Shown piece by piece: positions 1-5,913 of a stretch of 9,701 nt of DNA (position 1 is the first letter of the stretch; every line of letters starts with the position of its first letter). The DNA is from Lentisphaerota bacterium (GTDB taxonomy: Bacteria; Verrucomicrobiota; Kiritimatiellia; RFP12; UBA3636), in NCBI GenBank assembly GCA_022837245.1, contig JALHHX010000082.1, positions 1 through 9,701 of the forward strand, read 5' to 3'. The notes beneath the pieces were generated by a model that did not search any database, had not been told where the DNA came from, and saw only the letters and a list, made by a program, of their open reading frames with translations. Made by a program: the position numbers and the translations under genes.

Positions 1-534
1 GTAAAGTGCCAGAAGGAGAATCCCGTATGTCATGTTGGCCGCCGACAGCTTGAATGTCACAGCCAGCATTGGAGCCATGTAGGCGAACGTGCAGGGACCC
101 AGCGCCACCCCGAAGACAAGTCCCATTGAGAAAGCCGCCATCAGCCCTTTGCGTTTCATTCCTGGCTGAGCGGCGTTCGGCAGTGGCAACCGTATGGCGT
201 CAAGAAGATGCAGTCCTACAAGGAAAAAGATACCCGCCACGGCATAGTTCCCCCAGCGACCGATATCACCAAGTATTCTTCCTGCCGACGCCGTTATTAC
301 CCCAAGCACACCAATTGTTATGAGGATGCCGACCGCGAACAACAGGGATGTCGCAAACGCCCTCCTGGCCGTAGTCCTGCCTTGCTGGCTGATAAAACCA
401 ACAACCAGTGGAATGCTTGCCAGATGACAAGGACTAAGCAGTATGCTCAAAACGCCCCATGTGAAGGCGGCTATCAAAGCCACTGCTGGCGAACCTTCAA
501 CTGCCCGCGAAAGTGCTGTGAAGAGTTGTTCCAT
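1..534 (-). CDS. CcdA-like cytochrome c biogenesis / thiol-disulfide electron carrier, partial (C-terminus missing)
   Basis: The first 178 residues are present and the frame runs off the left edge. The protein is strongly hydrophobic, with membrane segments near residues 15-48, 58-84, 95-115 and 130-160. It carries the two conserved cysteines of the DsbD-gamma/CcdA family (PF02683): C36 in LSPCHLASIP and C148 in ALGPCTFAYM. In this family the pair passes electrons from cytoplasmic thioredoxin across the inner membrane to an extracytoplasmic thioredoxin-like partner. The ATG at 534 lies 2 bases after the stop of the membrane thioredoxin gene (TAG at 539-537), with no clear Shine-Dalgarno of its own, so translation is probably coupled. 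The neighbour is the likely electron acceptor. The SPCH/GPCT motifs differ from classical cytochrome c maturation CcdA, so a role tied to the ArsR/permease operon is more likely than cytochrome maturation (inference). Confidence 0.87.
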   Translation of the reverse strand, partial: MEQLFTALSRAVEGSPAVALIAAFTWGVLSILLSPCHLASIPLVVGFISQQGRTTARRAFATSLLFAVGILITIGVLGVITASAGRILGDIGRWGNYAVAGIFFLVGLHLLDAIRLPLPNAAQPGMKRKGLMAAFSMGLVFGVALGPCTFAYMAPMLAVTFKLSAANMTYGILLLALY

Positions 535-536
535 GA

Positions 537-1041
537 CTAGTTGGCCATGCCCACGCCAAATTCACGCCACTTGGCCAGAATATCGTCTTTGCCAAAGAAC
601 CCCTCGTGACGGTAAAGCTCGTTGCCGGCAGCATCGTAGAATATCTGTGTGGGGATGGCGCGAATCCCGTGCTTTTGGCCGGCGTCCGGGTTTTCCCAGA
701 CGTCTATGAACTCGGTCTTGAACGCCCCCCCCGTAATTCACCATGAGATCGTCCAGAATCGGCTTCATGGCTTTGCAGGGAATACAACTGCTGGCTCCTA
801 GATCAACCAGGCGCGGCAACGGCTCTTGGCGCGAAGCTGGCGCGGCCACCGTGTCAATCTCGACAATAGAGGACGGAGCTGGTTCTGGCTTGCTATTCAA
901 GTTCTTGGCGACCAGCACTCCTACCAAGGCCAATAGAAACGCAAGCCAAATCCACTTGCACTTGCAAGACCCGCCTCCACAGGAGTCACCTTCGCAACTG
1001 CAACTGTTAGAACCTTCAGTTTGATCTGTGTCTTTTTTCAT
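537..1041 (-). CDS. Membrane-anchored thioredoxin-fold protein, interrupted by a +1 frameshift in a G8 tract
   Basis: As read without a break, the frame from ATG 1041 ends at 562 with an Arg-rich nonsense tail. Dropping one G from the run of eight (plus-strand C at 725-732) restores a continuous thioredoxin fold of 167 residues ending at TAG 539-537. The restored protein has a cysteine-rich N-terminus (C14, C16, C21, C26, C28), one membrane helix at about 30-45, a Pro/Ala-rich linker, then the thioredoxin domain with active site C86-I-P-C89 and the cis-proline motif AIPTQIF in the restored part. The start overlaps the preceding gene's stop as ATGA (1041-1038). Topology predicts the thioredoxin domain outside the cytoplasm, where the CcdA-like protein just downstream could reduce it. 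The interruption could be an assembly or homopolymer error, a real mutation, or slippage; the sequence cannot tell which. Confidence 0.8.
725..732 (-). other. G8 homopolymer tract at the thioredoxin frameshift
   Basis: Eight consecutive G on the coding (minus) strand sit where the upstream thioredoxin frame (VNYGG) must pass into the downstream frame (AFKTEFID). Seven G would keep one open frame. This is the only visible lesion in the gene. Confidence 0.85.
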
Positions 1042-1271
1042 TTGATAATCTCTTCGATCTCTTCGACGCTAAGCACCTTCCCCGAACTTTTTACTTTGCC
1101 ATCAACCACCAGGGCTGGCGTCAGCATCACATTGAATTTCAGTATGTCTGCAAGCTTTTCGACTTTCTCGATCGTTGCCTCCACACCCGCATTTTTGACT
1201 GCCTCCTCAGCGTTGGCAGTGAGCTTTTTGCACTTAGGGCAACCGATGCCCAAAACCTGTATTTTTTTCAT
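1038..1271 (-). CDS. Small thioredoxin-like protein (redox-active disulfide protein 2 family, CPKC)
   Basis: This 77-residue cytoplasmic protein has no signal peptide and matches the small thioredoxin/glutaredoxin-like family known as redox-active disulfide protein 2 (TIGR00412). The active site is C11-P-K-C14 in GIGCPKCKKL, and the cis-proline motif is MLTPALVVDGKV near residues 49-60. The length is normal for the family, which is a single minimal thioredoxin fold. A strong Shine-Dalgarno, AAGGAG, lies just upstream of the ATG at 1271. The stop overlaps the start of the membrane thioredoxin gene as ATGA, and the gene sits 42 bases after the permease. Members of this family often accompany DUF318 permeases and ArsR regulators. 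A role as thiol donor to the permease or to its thiol-binding cargo is inference. Confidence 0.92.
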   Translation of the reverse strand: MKKIQVLGIGCPKCKKLTANAEEAVKNAGVEATIEKVEKLADILKFNVMLTPALVVDGKVKSSGKVLSVEEIEEIIK

Positions 1272-1313
1272 ATGTTCTCCTTTTGTTAGAATAGTGGAAT
1301 AAAGGGCACTCCC

Positions 1314-2708
1314 TCATGCAATCATCCCAAACACCATGCCGCTGATCGTTGACATGATCATCACGAGACCGGTAAATGCCAGGGTTTTCTTGGCCCCCAG
1401 GATTGAGTTGAGCACCAGAATGCTGGGGAGAGAAAGCGCCGGCCCGGCCAGAAGGAGCGCCAGGGCCGGTCCTTGCCCCATCCCGCTGTCGACGAGTCCG
1501 CGTAGAATCGGCACTTCGGTCAGGGTGGCGAAATACATGAGGGCGCCTGCTGAGGAAGCGAAGAAGTTGGTCCACAGCGGCCAGAAGGCGCTTAACCATC
1601 CCGGGATGTTCGCTGCGTCTTTCCCCATGAGGGTCAGCAACGCCGAGGGCGAATCGCCTACGAGAGCCTCTATCCAAATGTTGGGAATGATACCCGCATT
1701 TGCGCCCTCGGGACTGCCCAAGAAGAATCCCGCCGCCAGCACTCCGGCAAAAAGCAATGGCAGGATTTGCTTGGCGAACCCCCATGTCTGGTCGCGCCAG
1801 TCGTCAAGCTCCGCCCCGCCGAGGAAAGTCAGCCCCACAAGACCCGCCGCTCCCGCCGTGAAGGGCACAACCGGATACTCCGGGAACATTGCCCCCAATA
1901 TCACAGCAGGAAGCGCCGAAAGAACTATCCAGACCGCGCGTACTTTGAAAAAGCGCCAAAGAGATGCAGCCAAAACAAGCCCGAACAACGCCGTGATGCC
2001 CCACTTGTTTTGGTAGATGGCGTGCCATATTCCGGCTTCTTCCAGCGGTTTGCCCCAGTTGGCGAAGACAAGTATGCCGACCATGGCTAAAAAGTAGATT
2101 ACTACTTGCCACAAAGGCCGCTCAGACTTCTCGTCGCCTCCAATGAACACTTCCTCCGACTCACTCTGCGCCATCCTGGCTCGCTCTTCTTTGCGGAAGA
2201 TAAATTGCATCAATAGTCCGATAACCACGCTGAACACCACAGCCATTACGGCCCGTGCCAATCCGAGTTGCCATCCAAGAACCCTGGCAGTCAGAACAAT
2301 AGCCATCACGTTTATCGCAGGCCCCGAATAAAGGAATGCGATTGCCGGCCCCAACCCCGCGCCGCGCATATAAATACCGCCAAATAGAGGGAGTATTGTA
2401 CAGGAGCAGACGGAAAGAATGGTTCCAGACACTGATGCGACCGAATACGACAGCCATTTCGGCGCTTTAGGCCCAAAGTATTTCATCACAGCGTTTTGGC
2501 TCACAAAAACGCCGATGGCACCTGCAATGAAAAAGGCAAGCACAAGACACAACAGTACATGCTCGCGTGCGTACCATTTCAACAACCGAAAGGCTTCAAC
2601 CAAAGCGCCTTGGAAACGGAGATTGTCCACTGGCAGGTAATATATGACTAGAAAGAACCCTACCATTAACCCAAAAGCAGAAACTTCTTTGCTGTTGATT
2701 TTCTTCAT
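1314..2708 (-). CDS. DUF318/ArsP-family permease (PF03773), probable metal(loid) exporter
   Basis: This 464-residue polytopic membrane protein belongs to the predicted permease family that includes the organoarsenical exporter ArsP. Hydrophobic segments lie around residues 11-27, 50-70, 88-112, 119-141, 151-171, 201-217, 237-272, 281-298, 313-331, 371-396, 411-436 and 441-463. The hallmark is C101-S-C103 at the end of TILSVCSCT, followed by GAGLGPAIAFLYSGPA (117-131). A matching GMGQGPALALLLAGPA stretch at 409-424 suggests two-fold internal repetition. A charged cytoplasmic loop (about 172-198) joins the halves. The vicinal-type CSC pair could bind soft metal(loid)s such as As(III) or methylarsenite, but the substrate cannot be read from sequence. 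The ATG at 2708 has an AAAGGAAA ribosome site overlapping the end of arsR, 3 bases away, so the gene is co-transcribed with arsR. Confidence 0.9.
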   Translation of the reverse strand: MKKINSKEVSAFGLMVGFFLVIYYLPVDNLRFQGALVEAFRLLKWYAREHVLLCLVLAFFIAGAIGVFVSQNAVMKYFGPKAPKWLSYSVASVSGTILSVCSCTILPLFGGIYMRGAGLGPAIAFLYSGPAINVMAIVLTARVLGWQLGLARAVMAVVFSVVIGLLMQFIFRKEERARMAQSESEEVFIGGDEKSERPLWQVVIYFLAMVGILVFANWGKPLEEAGIWHAIYQNKWGITALFGLVLAASLWRFFKVRAVWIVLSALPAVILGAMFPEYPVVPFTAGAAGLVGLTFLGGAELDDWRDQTWGFAKQILPLLFAGVLAAGFFLGSPEGANAGIIPNIWIEALVGDSPSALLTLMGKDAANIPGWLSAFWPLWTNFFASSAGALMYFATLTEVPILRGLVDSGMGQGPALALLLAGPALSLPSILVLNSILGAKKTLAFTGLVMIMSTISGMVFGMIA

Positions 2709-2711
2709 TTT

Positions 2712-3038
2712 TTAGTTTCCTTTTGCATTGCCAACTAGATCCGCCTGCCGCTTTGCTTCTGAGCGGATCACTCCCATCGTGCATTCGAATATTTTTAGTA
2801 TGCACGGCGTCAGGAGCCGCAGATAAATTCTGACACCCTCCCGCCGTTCGCCCACAATGCCAACGTTCTTTAGTTCGGCAACATGCCGTGAAAGCGTGGA
2901 CTTGTCATGCGGGAACAGCGGTTGCAGTTCGCACATGCAACGCTCTCCCCGGCTCAACTCGTCGATAATTTTCAGACGCACCGGACTAGCCAGTGCCTTC
3001 ATGACGCGTGCCCGCGCCTCTAGCTCTTCTCTCTTCAT
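2712..3038 (-). CDS. arsR: ArsR/SmtB-family metal(loid)-responsive repressor
   Basis: This 108-residue winged-helix protein is of normal ArsR length. The helix-turn-helix occupies about 31-62, with the recognition helix in HDKSTLSRHVAELKNVGIV and the wing in ERREGVRIYLR (64-74). Possible sensor thiols are C34 and C36 (ERCMCEL, at the site of the classic ELCVCDL arsenic motif) and C79 and C86 in the C-terminal helix. The family dissociates from DNA on binding the inducing ion. The gene leads the cluster and is 3 bases ahead of the permease start. The ATG at 3038 lacks a Shine-Dalgarno and lies only 8 bases after the predicted -10, so the mRNA may be nearly leaderless. An internal ATG at residue 13 has no better ribosome site and would remove part of the first helix, so I keep the longer form. 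Arsenic as inducer is inferred from context. Confidence 0.9.
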   Translation of the reverse strand: MKREELEARARVMKALASPVRLKIIDELSRGERCMCELQPLFPHDKSTLSRHVAELKNVGIVGERREGVRIYLRLLTPCILKIFECTMGVIRSEAKRQADLVGNAKGN

Positions 3039-3046
3039 GACAGGAC

Positions 3047-3076
3047 ACTATACAACATTGTTGCACAACAATGCAA
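3047..3076 (-). promoter_or_regulatory. Sigma-70-type promoter of the arsR-permease-thioredoxin operon
   Basis: On the minus strand, TTGCAT (3076-3071) and TATAGT (3052-3047) are separated by 18 bases. The expected transcription start near 3040 is only a few bases from the arsR ATG at 3038. The 18-bp operator palindrome overlaps the -35 and fills most of the spacer, as expected for autorepression. Confidence 0.65.
3056..3073. promoter_or_regulatory. Probable ArsR operator: perfect 8-bp inverted repeat
   Basis: CATTGTTG-CA-CAACAATG is a perfect inverted repeat with 8-base arms and a 2-base centre. It lies inside the arsR promoter spacer. Related half-site sequence continues on both sides (ACAACATTG at 3052-3060 and GCAACATT at 3073-3080 on the plus strand), so more than one dimer may bind. 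ArsR-family repressors typically bind imperfect palindromes of this size at the promoter core. Confidence 0.75.
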
Positions 3077-3176
3077 CATTAAAGCGACTAGAAAATGGAA
3101 AGGAGGAAGGGTGTAAGAATGGACGTGTTGAATCATGGAATTAATGGCTAACTCCACCTCTCCCGCGGAAAGCGGA

Positions 3177-4034
3177 CTACTTGAACCTGTCTAAAAATTT
3201 TTCGACGGCTCCAGGGTTCACGCCGCGACGGCGCATCGGCTCCTTGATTCCATGCAGCACGCTATCGTCATACAACGGGCGGTCCTCAAGATACAACACT
3301 CCCAGAGGATGCCGTTCGCCGGGTGTCATGACAAGGCTCAACGCCGCTTCGCGGTTGCGCGGGTCGTAGTCTGGCTCCAACTCATAGCAATGGTCGAGAT
3401 AGAATTGAGGGGTGTGGATTTTGTCCCACGACGGGCATGTCTGCAGAACGTGCACAAGCGAAAATCCGCGGTGCCGTATTGCCGCCTTGAGGAGTTCTGC
3501 AAGCAGATCAGGCCGGGCAGAGGTGCCCTGGCCGACGAAGCTACACGATTGGCTGATCGCCAGCGCCAGCGGATTTAGCGGCTTGGAAGGCACACCATCC
3601 GGCTGGATGCGCGTGATCGTCCCTTCCGGCGTGGTCGGCGAGGCCTGCCCCTTCGTCAGCGCGTAGTAAAGGTTGTCGTGCACAACCACGGTCATATCGA
3701 CGTTGCGGCGGATCGCGTGCGTCATGTGGTTGCCGCCCTCGCCGTACGCCCCGCCCTCTCCAGCGTGCACGACGACGGTAAGGTCGTTCGCCGCGAGCTT
3801 GACTCCGATCGCAGCAGCGACCTCGCGTCCGTGCAGCCCGTTGAAGGTGTTTACGCGCATGTAGTGCGGCAGTTTTGGAGCCTGCCCTATGCCGGTGCAG
3901 ATGACAACGCGCTCAGACGGGAAACCCAAGTCTGACAACGCCTTTTTTGCCGAATTCAAAATTGCGAAGTTGCCGCACCCCGGGCACCATGCGATCGGCA
4001 CCGTACTTGCGTAATCTTTCACATCAATGCTCAT
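3177..4034 (-). CDS. korB: 2-oxoacid:ferredoxin oxidoreductase, beta subunit (TPP-binding), 2-oxoglutarate-type
   Basis: This 285-residue subunit binds thiamine diphosphate and, in the family, one 4Fe-4S cluster. With KorA it oxidatively decarboxylates a 2-oxoacid to the acyl-CoA and reduces ferredoxin in the cytoplasm. The family is recognised from WCPGCGN (C17, C20), FNGLHGRE (64-71), YGEGGNH (97-103), LTKGQASPT (126-134) and the late cysteine C200 in TCPSW. Two departures stand out. The usual TPP/Mg motif GDGD reads G92-E-G-G, with D120-N121 where NN is common. The cysteine usual in GIGC is Q51 (GIGQAPKLPHY), with C47 nearby. The start overlaps the korA stop as ATGA (4034-4031), with AAGGTGG upstream. 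Substrate is uncertain: 2-oxoglutarate is the best guess from overall family resemblance, but pyruvate or branched-chain or aryl 2-oxoacids are not excluded. Confidence 0.9.
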   Translation of the reverse strand: MSIDVKDYASTVPIAWCPGCGNFAILNSAKKALSDLGFPSERVVICTGIGQAPKLPHYMRVNTFNGLHGREVAAAIGVKLAANDLTVVVHAGEGGAYGEGGNHMTHAIRRNVDMTVVVHDNLYYALTKGQASPTTPEGTITRIQPDGVPSKPLNPLALAISQSCSFVGQGTSARPDLLAELLKAAIRHRGFSLVHVLQTCPSWDKIHTPQFYLDHCYELEPDYDPRNREAALSLVMTPGERHPLGVLYLEDRPLYDDSVLHGIKEPMRRRGVNPGAVEKFLDRFK

Positions 4035-5728
4035 GCCAACACCACCTTTTTTAATTGTTCAATCAAAAACTCCACGGAAAACGGGCGGCCGCTCACGCTC
4101 CGGATTTCGTGGTCGACCGCGCGCAGGGTCACTTCGCGCAAAACCGAGGCGAGGCCGCCGCCCGGGCTGTTTTCCACAAGCGTCACCGACGCCGCCGAAA
4201 GCACGATCGAGCTGATCGGCTCTCTCGGCAACGGCCACATCCAACTCAGATGCATGTGGGCTACTCCGGCACCCTCCGCATTGAGCCGCCCAAGCGCCTC
4301 ATTGACGGTCTCCACGCTGCTGCCCCACGAAATGACGAGCGGACGTCCTTTGACCTTGCCCACCACGGAAGGAGCCCACGCAGCCTTCTCCACGCTCGCG
4401 GCTTTGCGTAGACGTTTGCGCCCCATGCGTTCGGCGATCTCCGCAGCCTCGATCATATGCCCCTCTTCATCGTGTTCGTCGGAATCGACCACGACGGTAT
4501 GACGTGAATCCCCCGGTGCCGCCATCGGCGACATGCCAGTTTCCGTCTGCTCGAACCGGCGGTAATCCACAATCTCGTCGAGCTCTTTAGGCGTAAGCAG
4601 ATATCGTTCTGCAGGCAGTCCATCGGCAGATGGCGCAGGCACAGAGGCGACGGTGTCGATTTGGAGCTGATCGGTCAAGACAATAACCGGAACCTGGAAA
4701 CGCTCGGCAAGATCAAATGCACGAGCCGTCACTTCAAAGCAGTCCGACACACTGCACGGCGCGAGCACGATGCGCGGGAAAATGCCGTGTCCCGCAAAGC
4801 GGACGAAATTCAAGTCGCTCTGCGCCGTGCGCGTCGGGAGCCCAGTGGCGGGGCCGGGACGCTGCCCCAGCACGATCACTGCCGGCGTTTCTATCATGCC
4901 GAGTAGCGAAATGCCTTCCACCATCAACGCGAAGCCGCCGCCCGATGTGGCTGTCATGGCACGCGCACCGGCGTATGAAGCGCCCGCGACCAGGTTGATA
5001 GCGGATATTTCATCCTCTGCCTGCTCGACCACTATGCCGGCTTCCTTCGAAAAGTTTGCAATGTCGGTGAAAATCGACGTCGACGGGCTCATCGGATACC
5101 CGGCATAGAATGTGACTCCGCCAGCCACTGCGCCTAGCGCGATTGCTTCGTGCCCTGCCATCCACAGGCAATCCTTCCCCGCATCGCACGCCGGGAGGCG
5201 CAGAGCCTTTCCGCCATCCCATTCCCACGCCGCCGCATGTGCTGAGGCAAGCGCCTTGAGATTTGTCTCCAGCACGTCTGGTTTGCCGCCGAAGTGCTCG
5301 CGGACCAACGGTTCGAGCAAAGCGATGTCGAGACCCATCAGCCCCGCCGCGAGCGCCACCGCCACGGTGCTCTCAACGCGCTTCGAACCAGCCTCCTCTG
5401 CGAGCTTCACAATTGGCAGCGGCGCACGTCTGGGGTGTTTCCAATCCTCGTTGCAAACAACGACCCCCCGTTCAGTCAGATCCGGAGCGAGCTTTCCGAC
5501 GGCGTCGTATGAAAGCGCCACGAGTATATCCACGCGGTTCGTCACGCCGGTGCCCGGCAGTTCTGAAACTCGCAGGTGCGTGAAATTCAGGCCGCCCCTG
5601 ATGCGCGATTCGGCGTCGGAAAATGAAGAGACACGCCAGCCGCCGCGAGTGATCGCCTTGCCCAGCAGATCTGCGGCGGTTTGAATGCCTTGTCCGGCCG
5701 CGCCGGCAATTCGGATATTGATGTCCAT
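4031..5728 (-). CDS. korA: 2-oxoacid:ferredoxin oxidoreductase, fused gamma-alpha subunit
   Basis: This 565-residue protein joins the gamma domain (PF01558, about 1-175; GAAGQGIQT near residue 9 and SRIRGGLNFTHLR near 41-53) to the alpha pyrimidine-binding domain (PF01855, from about 195; FYAGYPMSPSTSI, EQAEDEISA, MTATSGGGFALM). It ends with a domain II/C-terminal region containing VDSDEHDEEGHMIE and WMWPLP. This is the standard gamma+alpha fusion of two-subunit KorAB enzymes. No separate ferredoxin-like delta subunit is present here. I chose ATG 5728 because it begins the conserved MDINIRIAGAAGQG and has AAGGAG four bases upstream. The frame extends to 5815, but the extra 29 residues contain the predicted promoter region and lack family similarity. 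The stop overlaps the korB start, so the two subunits are translationally coupled. Confidence 0.93.
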   Translation of the reverse strand: MDINIRIAGAAGQGIQTAADLLGKAITRGGWRVSSFSDAESRIRGGLNFTHLRVSELPGTGVTNRVDILVALSYDAVGKLAPDLTERGVVVCNEDWKHPRRAPLPIVKLAEEAGSKRVESTVAVALAAGLMGLDIALLEPLVREHFGGKPDVLETNLKALASAHAAAWEWDGGKALRLPACDAGKDCLWMAGHEAIALGAVAGGVTFYAGYPMSPSTSIFTDIANFSKEAGIVVEQAEDEISAINLVAGASYAGARAMTATSGGGFALMVEGISLLGMIETPAVIVLGQRPGPATGLPTRTAQSDLNFVRFAGHGIFPRIVLAPCSVSDCFEVTARAFDLAERFQVPVIVLTDQLQIDTVASVPAPSADGLPAERYLLTPKELDEIVDYRRFEQTETGMSPMAAPGDSRHTVVVDSDEHDEEGHMIEAAEIAERMGRKRLRKAASVEKAAWAPSVVGKVKGRPLVISWGSSVETVNEALGRLNAEGAGVAHMHLSWMWPLPREPISSIVLSAASVTLVENSPGGGLASVLREVTLRAVDHEIRSVSGRPFSVEFLIEQLKKVVLA

Positions 5729-5798
5729 AGTGCTCCTTATATGCGGGTCAGAAAAACAGCCCTTCGAAAAGCGATTTTTCCTTTGACAGATAGCCCCA

Positions 5799-5827
5799 TT
5801 TGTACCATATCCCACAGCGCCTGTCCA
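5799..5827 (-). promoter_or_regulatory. Predicted sigma-70-type promoter of korAB (extended -10)
   Basis: On the minus strand, TGGACA (5827-5822), a 17-base spacer and TACAAA (5804-5799) form a good match, with TGG directly before the -10 as an extended -10 element. Transcription would start near 5792, leaving an untranslated leader of about 64 bases before the korA ATG. No convincing riboswitch or attenuator was seen in that leader. Confidence 0.6.
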
Positions 5828-5913
5828 TCATCCCTTGCCCTTCGGGTGTGATCGGTTAGCCGCGGGTGGTGGGGTGTGCCTGCCGTCTTTGGGACGTTAT
5901 TTATACATCGGAG

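Noticed and set aside
1336..2016. 226-codon open frame on the plus strand
   Set aside because: Antisense to the permease, Arg/Pro/Ala-rich composition typical of shadow frames.
3119..3151. Ten-residue plus-strand mini-ORF after an AGGAGG, divergent from arsR
   Set aside because: Twelve-base spacing is long, the peptide is tiny and no plus-strand promoter was found; probably chance.
3163..3175. Hairpin CCGC-GGAAA-GCGG after korB as an intrinsic terminator
   Set aside because: Only a 4-bp stem and no T-run on either strand.
4031..5815. Upstream extension of korA by 29 residues
   Set aside because: The conserved gamma-domain start and the AAGGAG site both point to ATG 5728, and the extension overlaps the predicted promoter.
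5884..5896. Hairpin CGTC-TTTGG-GACG after the PHP-glycosyltransferase stop as a terminator
   Set aside because: Four-base stem and no following T-run in the direction of transcription.
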